Shown: piece by piece, positions 41,494-49,644 of the stretch
Layout: each line of letters starts with the position of its first letter
Position numbering within the stretch: the stretch's first letter is position 1
From: JBBDXA01 sp040902585
GTDB taxonomy: Bacteria > Planctomycetota > Phycisphaerae > Phycisphaerales > Phycisphaeraceae
Length of the DNA stretch: 61,313 nt
Assembly: GCA_040902585.1 (NCBI GenBank)
Contig: JBBDXA010000257.1
Coordinates: forward strand, 1 to 61,313
Direction: 5' to 3'
Notes under the pieces: generated by a model
What the model saw: only the letters and a program-made list of their open reading frames with translations
Told to the model about the DNA's origin: nothing
Database searches by the model: none
Program-made: the position numbers and the translations under genes

Positions 41494-43629
41494 TCAATCG
41501 ACGTAAACGAATTCGCTGAGATTGAACAGCGACAGACACAGGTCCACAATCGCCGCGGCCTGATGCGCATCCGCCTTCTCAGGCATCGGTTCAGGTAGCG
41601 CGAGTTGTTTAGGCTTGCGGCCGGCTTCGCGCAGACTCGCCGCCTGCGATTCGATGAAGGCGAGGCAGCGGGAGAGTTCGACCGGCGTCGGCGCTCGGCC
41701 AAGGGTGTGAGCGAAGCTGAAGGCGATGCTCGCGTTAATGTCATCCGGCGAAGCCTTCATCGCCCGGCCGGCGAGGGCTTGCGCCATCTCCAGACTGAAC
41801 GGCGAGTTCAGGAGCGTCAGCGATTGCGTGGCGGTCGTCGAGCGCGGGCGCTGCGGACAGACCGCATTCGTGTCAGGCTTGTCGAACACTTCAAAGAGCG
41901 GGAAGCGCAGGTTGCGGCGGGCGAAGATGTAAATACTTCGGCGATAGTGATCCGCTTCGTTGGGCGAAACTTTCCACTGGCCGGCGAGCAGATTGGCGGT
42001 CACCTCCGGCGGCAGGGGCGGGAACACGCCTTCGCCGCCCTGGGCAGCGTTGAGTTTGCCGGAGACGAGCAGCATCGCGTCGCGGATGGCTTCGCCTTCG
42101 AGTCGCCGGCGGTTCGTGTGCCAGTAGTTGCGATTGGTGGGGTCTATTCTTTTGTTGGTCGCCCAGCGCGAAGACGCAAGCGCTTGCAGTTCATCGTTCC
42201 AGGATTCGTCGGCGGGGCGCGATGCCTGCATGTAGGTCGCGCTGGTGAGCATCAGGCGGTGCATGCGTTTCAGGGACCACGCGCTGGATTGCGGATCGCG
42301 GATCGCGGATTGCGGATTGCTTTCGACCTCTTGGCCCTTGGCCCTGTTCCCCTGGCCCTCTCCTTCCGCAAACTCCATCGCCAGCCAGTCGAGCAGCTGA
42401 GGATGGGTCGGCGAATCACCCATGAAACCGAAGTCGCCCGGTGTCTTCACCAGACCGACGCCAAAATGATGCAGCCAGAGACGGTTGACCATCACCCGCG
42501 CGGTCATCGGGTTGTCAGGCTGTGTGATCCAATCGGCGAGGACAGCGCGGCGAAGGGAACTCTTCGCCTCTTTCGCAGGCGGGGCGATGGTCGTGCCGCC
42601 TCGGTTGATCACGCGCGGAAAACCCGCCTCGATCTTGGGGCCGAGCTTGTCGTACTCGCCGCGGATCATGACAAAGCTCTGCGGCGCTGTCGCACTGGGC
42701 TCGCGCACCGTCGTGTCGAACAGTTTGTCCTTCTTGGGATGAAGAATATTCGCAAAGACCGCGCGGAGGCGATAGTGATCCGCCTGACTGATCGGGTCGT
42801 ACTTGTGATCGTGGCAGCGGGCGCAACCGATCGTCAGGCCGAGAATCGCCTGGCTCACCGTCGAGGTGATTTCGTTCAGCTTGGCCTCGCGCCGTTCGTC
42901 CTGCGAGTTGATGTCCGGAAAATCAGGGCCGGCCATCAGAAAACCCGTCGCGACTGAATCGTGTCCTTGTCCCAGCTCATCGCCCGCAAGCTGCGAGCGA
43001 ACGAAGCGGTCGTAAGGCATGTCTTCGTTGAGCGCGGTAATCACCCAGTCGCGATACTTCCACGCCTCGGGGCGCACCTTGTCGTGTTCGAAGCCATCGG
43101 TCTCGGCGAAGCGGGCGACATCGAGCCAGTGCTGGGCCCAGCGCTCACCGTAGGCGGGCGAGGCGAGGAGACGGTCGATGAGGCGGAGGTACGCGGAGAA
43201 TTGCGGATCGCGGATTGCGGATTGCGGATTGTTCCCTTGGCCCTTGGCCCATGGCCCTTGGCCCTCCCACTCCCGCACAAACGCTTCCACCTCCTCCGCC
43301 GTCGGCGGCAGGCCTGTCAGATCAAACGTCACCCGCCGAATCAGCGTGCGCGGTCCGGCCTGCGGCATGGGTTGAAGGTTCTTGGATTCGAGTTCAGCGA
43401 GGATGAAATGATCGATTGGATTGCGCGGCCAGGCTTTGTCCTTTACCTGCGGAAGCGCGGGGCGCGAAGGGGGGATGAAGGACCAGTGTTGGTAGTCGCT
43501 GGATTTGAGTTTGGGTTCTTCGACGGCGTTTGCCGCAGCAGCGGAGACTTCGTGTGGCGGCGTGAACAACGCCGCTAGAAGCATCGAGCAAATACATGGC
43601 GCGAACTTGAGGAGTTTCATATTAGCCAC
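41494..43629 (-). CDS. DUF1549/DUF1553 protein (planctomycete PSD1-type)
   Basis: A 711-aa protein (ATG 43629, or 43620 just before the signal peptide). The signal is FAPCICSMLLAALFTPPHEVSA. DUF1549 is recognised from HWSFIPPSRPALP, then NPIDHFILAELESKNL and RRVTFDLTGLPPT; DUF1553 from PMTARVMVNRLWLHHFGVGL, then RRSIYIFARRNLRFPLFEVF and LTLLNSPFS. There is no cytochrome c domain at the N-terminus, unlike many relatives. Two low-complexity insertions (about residues 120-143 and 422-448) are encoded by dispersed repeats and both include N-P-Q-S-A-I-R-D-P-Q. Function in planctomycetes is unknown; strongly associated with DUF1501 and sulfatases. Confidence 0.93.
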   Translation of the reverse strand: MANMKLLKFAPCICSMLLAALFTPPHEVSAAAANAVEEPKLKSSDYQHWSFIPPSRPALPQVKDKAWPRNPIDHFILAELESKNLQPMPQAGPRTLIRRVTFDLTGLPPTAEEVEAFVREWEGQGPWAKGQGNNPQSAIRDPQFSAYLRLIDRLLASPAYGERWAQHWLDVARFAETDGFEHDKVRPEAWKYRDWVITALNEDMPYDRFVRSQLAGDELGQGHDSVATGFLMAGPDFPDINSQDERREAKLNEITSTVSQAILGLTIGCARCHDHKYDPISQADHYRLRAVFANILHPKKDKLFDTTVREPSATAPQSFVMIRGEYDKLGPKIEAGFPRVINRGGTTIAPPAKEAKSSLRRAVLADWITQPDNPMTARVMVNRLWLHHFGVGLVKTPGDFGFMGDSPTHPQLLDWLAMEFAEGEGQGNRAKGQEVESNPQSAIRDPQSSAWSLKRMHRLMLTSATYMQASRPADESWNDELQALASSRWATNKRIDPTNRNYWHTNRRRLEGEAIRDAMLLVSGKLNAAQGGEGVFPPLPPEVTANLLAGQWKVSPNEADHYRRSIYIFARRNLRFPLFEVFDKPDTNAVCPQRPRSTTATQSLTLLNSPFSLEMAQALAGRAMKASPDDINASIAFSFAHTLGRAPTPVELSRCLAFIESQAASLREAGRKPKQLALPEPMPEKADAHQAAAIVDLCLSLFNLSEFVYVD
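42286..42363. repeat. Dispersed repeat inside DUF1553 coding sequence
   Basis: GGATTGCGGATCGCGGATCG and further ATTGCGG units (42286-42320) are followed by a CCCTTGGCCCT-type unit (42331-42363). On the minus strand they encode EGEGQGNRAKGQEVE and then SNPQSAIRDPQSS in frame. Closely similar composite units occur at 43200-43270 and, in part, at 45621-45653. Confidence 0.85.
43200..43270. repeat. Dispersed repeat inside DUF1549 coding sequence
   Basis: ATTGCGGATCGCGGATTGCG units (43200-43230) join CCCTTGGCCCTTGGCCCATG units (43234-43270). Read on the minus strand in frame they give EGQGPWAKGQGN then NPQSAIRDPQ. Same element as 42286-42363, in the same orientation and the same reading frame. 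Confidence 0.85.
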
Positions 43630-43632
43630 ACA

Positions 43633-43836
43633 TTATTTCTGCGAAGGGGCCGCATTACTTTCGGTTGACAGGGCAGGATTGGGTTCGACCTTGCGCGGGG
43701 GGAACGAGGTGAACGTGCGCCCGCTCATCTTTTCCGCTTCCTTGATGTGGCGGAAAATCGCGTCGAGGTCATAGTCAAAACCGGCGGCGTGAGCATCGCG
43801 GATTCGTCGGATTTCATCAACAATGGGGTCGTTCAT
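43633..43836 (-). CDS. Small antitoxin-like protein paired with a PIN toxin (copy 2)
   Basis: A 67-aa protein, MNDPIVDEIRRIRDAHAAGF..., paralogous to the one at 15536-15751. Its ATG overlaps the toxin stop by 4 bp, and its stop is 3 bp from the start of the DUF1549/DUF1553 gene, so it is tightly embedded in that operon. It is short, charged and helical at the N-terminus, with an SFPP motif and a disordered C-terminus. The antitoxin function is inferred from its repeated pairing with PIN genes. Confidence 0.75.
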   Translation of the reverse strand: MNDPIVDEIRRIRDAHAAGFDYDLDAIFRHIKEAEKMSGRTFTSFPPRKVEPNPALSTESNAAPSQK

Positions 43837-44312
43837 GGCATGCCCTCAAGGAGTTCCTCGGGTGTGCAGATAATAGGTGCGTGGACGCCTCCAGTCGCAC
43901 AGACCGATTCGATGACGGGCCGCATCGCTGCATTCGCCAGATGCCGGCAATTCCACGTCAGCAGGTATGGCACGCCGTTGGCCGCCGCGATGGCGATGTG
44001 AAGCGCGTCGTCAGCCGCCTTCCGCGGCAGCGCGCCTGCCCGAATCAACTGCTTCGCGAGGTTCAGCGCCGCGTCCGTCGTCTCCAACAGGGTCATCCCC
44101 TGCAACACCTTCAGCCTTTCCTCGGCGGCTTGCGCATCACCCGCTGCCGCTTCGCCGAGCACAAGCTGTGAAATACAAAGCTCGTAGTGCCCACGCCGAA
44201 GGTCCCACCACTCGTGTGTGATCTGTTGATGTCCGGCGATCACCACGTCTCGGCTGGGCCAGGCCGTCAGGTAACTCACGAACGTGGTCTCAATGTAGAT
44301 GCGATCCGCCAT
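43833..44312 (-). CDS. VapC-like PIN-domain toxin (intact copy)
   Basis: A 159-aa protein. PIN landmarks: the N-terminal IYIETTFVSYLTAWPSRD, in which Glu-8 occupies the first acidic site; ISQLVLGEAAAGD in the middle, with E; ADDALHIAIAAANGV with D and H; and LLTWNCRHLAN, with N-C-R-H typical of this PIN subfamily. PIN toxins are Mg-dependent ribonucleases. It starts 2 bp after the DUF1501 stop codon and is followed, with overlap, by the small antitoxin-like gene. The related gene at 15748-16230 carries a stop codon. Confidence 0.85.
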   Translation of the reverse strand: MADRIYIETTFVSYLTAWPSRDVVIAGHQQITHEWWDLRRGHYELCISQLVLGEAAAGDAQAAEERLKVLQGMTLLETTDAALNLAKQLIRAGALPRKAADDALHIAIAAANGVPYLLTWNCRHLANAAMRPVIESVCATGGVHAPIICTPEELLEGMP

Positions 44313-44314
44313 GA

Positions 44315-45790
44315 TTACGCCAGTATTCCCTTTACCACATGCCCCGCCACATCCGTCAGCCGTTCATCTCTTCCGTTGTGGAAATACGTCAGCTCTTCGT
44401 GATCCATACCTAATAGGTGCAGGATCGTCGCGTGCAGGTCGTGGACGTGGACCTTCTTGTCCACCGCCCGCAGGCCGATCTCATCGGTGGAGCCGTAGGT
44501 GATGCCTTTTTTCACGCCTGCGCCGGCGAAGAAATAGGAGTAGCCCCACGGGTTGTGATCCCGGCCCTTGCCCTGTTCGTTCATAGGCATGCGGCCGAAC
44601 TCGCCGCCCCAGACGACGAGGGTGTCTTCGAGCAGGCCGCGGGATTTCAGATCGCGCAACAGGCCGGCCACGGGTTTGTCGGTTCGCTTGCAGTAGGTGG
44701 TGTGATTGTCCGCGACGTTTTCGTGTGCGTCCCAGCCATTCGTGTTGCCGGAGTAAAGCTGCACGAAGCGGACGCCGCGTTCGATCATGCGGCGAGCGAG
44801 CAGGCAGCGCGTGCCGAATTCGTTGGTTTCCTTGTCGCGCGGATCGCCGATGCCGTAGAGCTCGAGCGTGGCCTTGCTCTCTTGGCTGATGTCCACGATG
44901 TCCGGGGCGGCACTCTGCATGCGGAAGGCAAGCTCATACGACTTCACGCGGGCAGCCAGTTCATCATCGAAGTCCCGCGCGGCCAGATGGTCGTCATTCA
45001 TCTGGCGCAGGAAGTCGAGCGTGCCGCGTTGTTGTTGATCGCTGATGGTTGCCTGCGGGGCGAGGTTGAGGATCGGACTCTTGCCCGCGCGCATCGGCGT
45101 GCCCTGGTAGGTCGCGGGCAGGAAGCCGTTGCCCCACGCGGGCGGCCCGCCCTTCAAGCCGCCGCCGGGGTCGGGCATGACGACGAAGGCAGGCATGTTC
45201 TGATTTTCGGTGCCCAATCCGTAGGCGACCCACGCGCCGAGACTGGGCTTGCCCGCGAGGATGGAGCCGGTGTTGAGCTGATAGACGGATTGCGGATGGT
45301 TGACGCTGTCGCCATGACAGGATCGCATGACGCACAGTTCATCGGCGAGGTCGGCGATGTGTGGAAGGAAGTCGCTGATCTCGGTGCCGCACTGGCCGCG
45401 CGGTCGGAAGGGCATGACCGGGGCCATGAGCGTGTTCTTGCCGACGTTTCGTCGGGTCATGACGGAGCCGAAGGAATCGGGCAGGGGCTTGCCGGCGAAC
45501 TTGATGAGATCCGGCTTAGGATCGAAGAGGTCCATGTGGCTGGGGCCGCCGTGCATGAAGAGCCAGATGATGCGCTTGGCTTTGGGAGCGAAGTGCGGCT
45601 TGCGCGGGGCGAGGGGATTTGATTGCGGATTGGGGATTGCGGATTGCGGATCGGCGAGCGCACTGCGCTGCATCATCGCTGTGAGAGCGATGGCCCCAAA
45701 GCCGCCGCCGGCGCGGAGGAGGAAATCGCGGCGGTTGGAGCCGCGCGGAAAGTGAGCGGGCCGGGGGTTGGAGGCAGGTGTGGGGTCCAT
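44315..45790 (-). CDS. DUF1501 protein, Tat-exported
   Basis: A 491-aa protein with a twin-arginine signal (SNRRDFLLRAGGGFGAIALT, R20-R21). DUF1501 features: KRIIWLFMHGGPSHMDLFDP, then CHGDSVNHPQSVYQLNTG, then RGVRFVQLYSGNTNGWDAH and LVVWGGEFGRMP. This places it in the sulfatase/phosphatase-like superfamily. A repeat-derived stretch (DPQSAIPNPQS) sits between signal and domain. DUF1501 genes are paired with DUF1549/DUF1553 genes in planctomycetes; here the pair is separated by the PIN module. All are on the minus strand and almost without gaps. Confidence 0.95.
   Translation of the reverse strand: MDPTPASNPRPAHFPRGSNRRDFLLRAGGGFGAIALTAMMQRSALADPQSAIPNPQSNPLAPRKPHFAPKAKRIIWLFMHGGPSHMDLFDPKPDLIKFAGKPLPDSFGSVMTRRNVGKNTLMAPVMPFRPRGQCGTEISDFLPHIADLADELCVMRSCHGDSVNHPQSVYQLNTGSILAGKPSLGAWVAYGLGTENQNMPAFVVMPDPGGGLKGGPPAWGNGFLPATYQGTPMRAGKSPILNLAPQATISDQQQRGTLDFLRQMNDDHLAARDFDDELAARVKSYELAFRMQSAAPDIVDISQESKATLELYGIGDPRDKETNEFGTRCLLARRMIERGVRFVQLYSGNTNGWDAHENVADNHTTYCKRTDKPVAGLLRDLKSRGLLEDTLVVWGGEFGRMPMNEQGKGRDHNPWGYSYFFAGAGVKKGITYGSTDEIGLRAVDKKVHVHDLHATILHLLGMDHEELTYFHNGRDERLTDVAGHVVKGILA
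45621..45653. repeat. Dispersed repeat inside DUF1501 coding sequence
   Basis: GATTGCGGATTGGGGATTGC followed by GGATTGCGGATCGG lies in frame after the Tat signal and encodes ADPQSAIPNPQSN on the minus strand. It is related to the units at 42286 and 43200 but lacks the CCCTTGG part. Confidence 0.8.
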
Positions 45791-45875
45791 GCGGGAGTAT
45801 TGAAGGCTGACCTCGGCGAAGCTACTTCAATTTACAGCGCATGGGCGGAAAAGCCTAATGAAACGCGAAAGGTGG

Positions 45876-45927
45876 TGTCAACCCAATGAAAATTTCCTCT
45901 AATCGGACTCACATAGAAATGTCCCCT
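45876..45927. mobile_element. Probable solo insertion-sequence end (degenerate)
   Basis: TGTCAACCCAATGAAAATTT, then TCTAATCGGACTCACATAGAA and ATGTCCCCT. The window ends (61262-61313) with a closely matching sequence in the same orientation that has two clean ATAGAAATGTCCCCT units; here the first unit has decayed. Internal direct repeats of this kind are usual at the ends of some IS families such as IS21, but the family cannot be assigned without the transposase. No transposase gene is attached here. Confidence 0.55.
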
Positions 45928-45998
45928 TTCCGTTTGAGGCGGAGACCGTACGAATGCCCTCACCGTCCTCATCACCCGGAAGGAATCGCTCACCCTCT

Positions 45999-46038
45999 GG
46001 GCACGGGTCTCGTCGCAAAGCCTCGTCGACCCGTGGCA
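45999..46038. repeat. Intergenic hairpin related to the assembly-gap hairpin
   Basis: CACGGGTC (46002-46009) pairs with GACCCGTG (46028-46035), with CTCGTCGCAAAGCCTCGTC between them. GCCTCGTCGACCCGTGGCA is nearly the reverse complement of the sequence left of the gap at 13125-13143. It is followed by CTGACACCTGACACCTGACT, a short direct-repeat tract next to the stop of the PEP-CTERM gene. The rest of 45928-45998 shows no feature I can name. Confidence 0.6.
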
Positions 46039-46082
46039 ACCGAAAACTGATCCCTGACACCTGACACCTGACTCCTGAATCG

Positions 46083-47717
46083 TCACGCTCTTCGCCTTCG
46101 GCTGCGGGTCAGGCAGGCTCCGCCGAGCAGGAGTGTCGCGAACGTCGCCGGCTCAGGGATGGTTCCATCCACCGGAGGCTGGTCGATCCGCAAAGCCCTG
46201 AGCTGCACGCTGGTGGAGTTGATCAACACTTCAAACAGCGGCTCGTTGTTTCCGTTCAGCGGCAGGATGACGTCACTGAAGCTGCCCTGGATCGCACCGG
46301 CGAGGAGGATGTTGAAGACGTCGCCGGGCAGGAAGCTCAGGCCGGCCAGTCCGACGATGCGAAGGGTGCCGCCGAGGATGGCGGTGCCGTCGACGATGAG
46401 CTGATCGTGTTCGCTGCCGGGCGTCGTTCCCTTCAGGCCGATCTCGAGTTCGCCGCTGGGTGCCAGTTCGAGATTGCCCATGATGGTGAGGATATCGGTG
46501 CCATCGCCTAGTCCCGGCGCGATGAGGCCGGAGTTGAGCACATCCGCCTGGATGGTGCCTTTGCCGCGAAGTTGGCCGGAGTTGTCCAGCACATCACCGG
46601 ACTGGACCATGCCGTTCACCACGAGCAGGCCGTTGTTGAGCAGCTTGCCGTCGACGATGAGGATGCCGCCGGGCTGGTTGACGTGGATCTCGCCGTCGTT
46701 GTCCAGCGTGTTGCTGTGGACGGTGCTATTCGTAATCTGAATCTTGCCGGGAGTGTCGTTGATGATGTGGTTGGCGGTGGTCAGGTTGCTGCCGCCGGTG
46801 ACGTTGACTTCACCGGTGTTGGTAAGTGTGGCGGCGGTCGGGTTGAAGGTCGCGCCGTTCTGGACGTTGATCTTGCCTTGATTGCTGGTGATGCCGTTGA
46901 TGGTGTTGAAGCTGGAGCCCGCGCCGTCGAGGGTGACGGTGGTGTCAGGCCCGAGGGCGTTGATGATCGCGTTGATGAGCAGGTGTCCGCCGTTGGCTGC
47001 GATCCAGGCGCCGCCGTTGAGTACGCTCGCGGCAAGCTGCGTGGGGGCGTTGGTCAGGGTGAGGGTGCCCGAGCGTGCTTCGACGGAGCCGGTGTTGTCG
47101 ACGATGGCCTGGGCGTTGGAGTTTCCCGCGCCGCCGACCTTGCGAAACTTGCCCTTGTTGATGTAAGTGAACGTGCCGCCACCGTTGAGGATGGAGGTAT
47201 CGGTGAGGAGGTCGAAGATGCCTGTCGTTTCGTTTTGAATCTGAGCCCCGTCGAGTCCGATGAGCGAGCCGGTCCCGGTCATGGTGGTGCTGTTGTTGTT
47301 GACGAGGAACGAGTTGCTGAGGAGTTTGTTGGTGCCGCCGCTGATTTCAATGATGTTGGTGATCAGGGAGCCGGGTCCGAAGACGATGCCGCCGGTCCAG
47401 GTAAACGGCTGATCCGCAAACAGATCGTTGCCGTTGAGGGCAATCGCGCCGCCGGTGAGCGAGAGTTGCTCGATGGTCACGCCGGCGTTGAGCGTGGCCT
47501 GTCCCGCGCTGACCGTGGCGTTGTAGGTATCGCCGCCGTTGCCGTTATTGGGGAACTGGGTGTTGGGCGTCCAGTTCGCGGCATTCTGCCACGAGCCGCT
47601 GCCGCCGTTCCATGTGGAGTTCACGAGCACGGCGTGGGCGTGCCCGGCGAGCGTGGACATGGCGGACATCGCGGTGAATGCGGAAAGGATGGCCAGATGT
47701 TTGTGTCGCGTTCGCAT
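46083..47717 (-). CDS. PEP-CTERM-anchored beta-helix-like surface protein
   Basis: About 544 aa from the ATG at 47717, which has an excellent ribosome site (GGGGAGAAGTGATC); the frame is open further upstream without support. A signal peptide (AILSAFTAMSAMSTLAGHAHA) leads into STWNGGSGSWQNAANWTP, the start of many planctomycete autotransporter-like/beta-helix proteins. Next come many N-D-G-rich beta repeats (about residues 60-500). The end, PVDGTIPEPATFATLLLGGA and then LTRSRRRR, is a PEP-CTERM sorting signal: P-E-P, hydrophobic helix, Arg cluster. Exosortase should process it; no exosortase is in the window. Likely secreted and surface-attached. Confidence 0.85.
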   Translation of the reverse strand: MRTRHKHLAILSAFTAMSAMSTLAGHAHAVLVNSTWNGGSGSWQNAANWTPNTQFPNNGNGGDTYNATVSAGQATLNAGVTIEQLSLTGGAIALNGNDLFADQPFTWTGGIVFGPGSLITNIIEISGGTNKLLSNSFLVNNNSTTMTGTGSLIGLDGAQIQNETTGIFDLLTDTSILNGGGTFTYINKGKFRKVGGAGNSNAQAIVDNTGSVEARSGTLTLTNAPTQLAASVLNGGAWIAANGGHLLINAIINALGPDTTVTLDGAGSSFNTINGITSNQGKINVQNGATFNPTAATLTNTGEVNVTGGSNLTTANHIINDTPGKIQITNSTVHSNTLDNDGEIHVNQPGGILIVDGKLLNNGLLVVNGMVQSGDVLDNSGQLRGKGTIQADVLNSGLIAPGLGDGTDILTIMGNLELAPSGELEIGLKGTTPGSEHDQLIVDGTAILGGTLRIVGLAGLSFLPGDVFNILLAGAIQGSFSDVILPLNGNNEPLFEVLINSTSVQLRALRIDQPPVDGTIPEPATFATLLLGGACLTRSRRRRA

Positions 47718-47982
47718 GATCACTTCTCCCCTATTGAGCAGGACGATTGCGCGCCACAAGCGCGCTCGCATCAGCTCGCTCCCTTGATCGAAGGGTGCTG
47801 TTATCGAACCGGCCGATGCTCGCAATCGGATCGCCGGTGGGCGTGCCGATCGGGCATTGGCTGCTTCAGATTTACCCCAGGCCGAATGTGCAGCAAGCGA
47901 CGCGATGAGAATGAACTCGAATATTAGAACGCCCGGCGTCACAGATGGAACAGCCGTCGCGTTCGGCAGGGAGGGAGGGGAA

Positions 47983-48251
47983 GGGAGGGCCAAGGGCCAA
48001 GGCCGAAGGGCCAGGGGCCAAGGGCCAAGGGTGAGTCGGATTTAACGCAGAGGCGCAGAGGAGGATGAGAGCGCAGAGCGACTCGGTATGGATTGATGCA
48101 TTCATACTCTGGGCCCTTTGCGCTCTCTGTATGTCTCTGCGTTAAAACTCGGAGAATGTCAATGATTCAAATGGAAAGGGACTTGCGCGTACGGCACGCA
48201 TCCGTGTATTTCCCTATGCCCTTGGCCCTCGGCCTTTAGCCCTTGGCCCTC
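47983..48251. repeat. Nested inverted repeats in an intergenic region
   Basis: The outer pair is a GGGCCAAGGGCCAAGG array (about 47983-48030) and a CCCTTGGCCCTCGGCC array (48219-48251). The inner element (48041-48146) has TTTAACGCAGAG at one end and CTCTGCGTTAAA at the other (perfect 12 bp), an unpaired interior, and an inner stem AGAGCGCA / TGCGCTCT. Together they occupy most of the 535-bp gap between the PEP-CTERM gene and the GT2 gene. In 47718-47982 I see only the PEP-CTERM upstream region and no gene; an AT-richer stretch at 48147-48218 has no feature either. Confidence 0.75.
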
Positions 48252-48252
48252 T

Positions 48253-49320
48253 TCACGGAGATGCCTTCATCGTCGGGCGCTCGTGCGACGCCTTCACCGA
48301 GTCTGATAATGTCTCCGTATCACCCGTAAAACTCTTCACGATGAACAGCGGGCGATTCTTCACCTCGTCATAAATGCGCCCGAGGTATTCCCCGATCAAC
48401 CCCAGTGCGATCAGTTGCACGCCGCCCAGCAGCATCATCATGCACAACAGCGTGGTGAAGCCGGTGACGGCCGTATCGCCAAAGAACAATCGCTTGGCGA
48501 CGAAGAACGACGCGGTGGCGAAACCGATGAAGGCGATGATCGTGCCGAACCACGTCATCAGTCGCAGCGGCTTGTAGGAGAAACTGAACACGCCATCCAT
48601 CGCGTACTTGATGAGCCGCTTGAACGTCTGCTTCGGCTCGCCTGCCGCGCGGTCCTGGCGATCGTAGAAAACCGTGCGCTGCTCGAACCCGATCCAGCTT
48701 CGCAGGCCGGGGATGAAGCGATTGCGCTCGGTGAGGCGAACCATTTGCTGATGGGCCGCCCGGTCCATCAGCCCGAACACGCCGGTCTGCGAAGGAATCG
48801 GAAAGTCACTGAGCCACTTGAAGAACTTGTGAAACAGGTCGAAGCCCAGCCTTCGCAGCCCTCGTTCCGCCCGGCTCTTCCGCTGCGCCAGCACCACCTG
48901 CCCGCCATCGCGCCACGCCTGGATCAACTCCGGAATCAGCTCCGGCGGATCCTGTAAATCCGCATCCATGATGATCACCGCATCGGCATCGGCATGCGCC
49001 AGGCCTGCGGTGATCGCTGCCTGATGTCCGAAGTTGCGCGAAAGCTGAAGCAGGTGAAAGCGCGGGTCCTTCGCATGTTGCTCCCGCGCGAGCAGGGCGG
49101 TCGAGTCCCGGCTGCCGTCGTCGACCATGATCATCTGCCAGTCGAGGTTCTCCACCGAATCGCAGGCCGCCTTCACCCGCCGGCAAAGCTCCGCGAGGTT
49201 TACTTCCTCGTTGAAAACAGGCACCACCAGCGCCATCGTCTGCCGCGCCCCGGCCCCAGCCGCTTGCGGCTTAGCGCTCCCCGCCTTCGAGTCTTCGATA
49301 TTCAACACACCACTGGTCAT
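48253..49320 (-). CDS. Membrane GT2 glycosyltransferase (DPM1/GtrB/ArnC-like)
   Basis: About 355 aa from the ATG at 49320 (ATGs at 49326 and 49362 also possible). The GT2 domain is marked by MALVVPVFNEEVNLAEL, MIMVDDGSRDST, LSRNFGHQAAITAGL and AVIIMDADLQDPPELIP, where DADLQDPPE is the signature of bactoprenol glucosyl/undecaprenyl-phosphate sugar transferases. Two C-terminal membrane helices (WFGTIIAFIGFATASFFVA and LLCMMMLLGGVQLIALGLIG) precede GEYLGRIYDEVKNRPLFIV. It would load a sugar onto undecaprenyl phosphate for wall or LPS modification. It stands alone, in a direction opposite to 49645-50355. Confidence 0.93.
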   Translation of the reverse strand: MTSGVLNIEDSKAGSAKPQAAGAGARQTMALVVPVFNEEVNLAELCRRVKAACDSVENLDWQMIMVDDGSRDSTALLAREQHAKDPRFHLLQLSRNFGHQAAITAGLAHADADAVIIMDADLQDPPELIPELIQAWRDGGQVVLAQRKSRAERGLRRLGFDLFHKFFKWLSDFPIPSQTGVFGLMDRAAHQQMVRLTERNRFIPGLRSWIGFEQRTVFYDRQDRAAGEPKQTFKRLIKYAMDGVFSFSYKPLRLMTWFGTIIAFIGFATASFFVAKRLFFGDTAVTGFTTLLCMMMLLGGVQLIALGLIGEYLGRIYDEVKNRPLFIVKSFTGDTETLSDSVKASHERPTMKASP

Positions 49321-49458
49321 ATTCATCTTCCAAATCAGCCAAAAAACGCCCTCGCCCTGCATCTACGCACCCCATCATTATCGGTTCAATCCGCCCCGGA
49401 CCCCACGAGCCTGTTTTCCACCTTTTCAAGTTACCTTACAAAATTTGAACGTTTCCTC

Positions 49459-49537
49459 TTGACATCGCCGATCGTTTGGGGCATGATAGGTGTATGGGTT
49501 AGGCGTCCGATCGGGACCGTGTTCGGGAAACGTTCCC
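49459..49537 (+). promoter_or_regulatory. Candidate sigma-70 promoter with downstream palindrome
   Basis: TTGACA (49459-49464), a 17-bp spacer and CATGAT (49482-49487, 4 of 6 to the consensus). Start of transcription would be near 49494. Downstream lie the inverted repeat GGGAAACGTTCCC (49525-49537) and a GC-rich leader that can fold (ATGGGT at 49493-49498 pairs with ACCCAT at 49580-49585). This would drive the gene at 49645. The remaining part of the intergenic region (49321-49458) shows nothing clear. Confidence 0.5.
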
Positions 49538-49644
49538 AAACGCCCGGCCGGCCCCGAAACCCCGGCCTCGTCGGCCGCACCCATTAGCGGACCTTGTTCC
49601 TCAAACGCAACCTTTTCACCCCACACCTGATTGCGAGGTCTTCC

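Noticed and set aside
40249..41598. Plus-strand open frame opposite the sulfatase
   Set aside because: The sulfatase has all expected motifs on the minus strand; this frame is its shadow and runs through a hairpin repeat.
45832..46086. 84-codon minus-strand frame between DUF1501 and the PEP-CTERM gene
   Set aside because: It is made of the IS-end repeat and a hairpin repeat; a similar peptide (RGHFYWVDT) arises from the matching IS end at 61262-61313, so it is translated repeat and not a gene.
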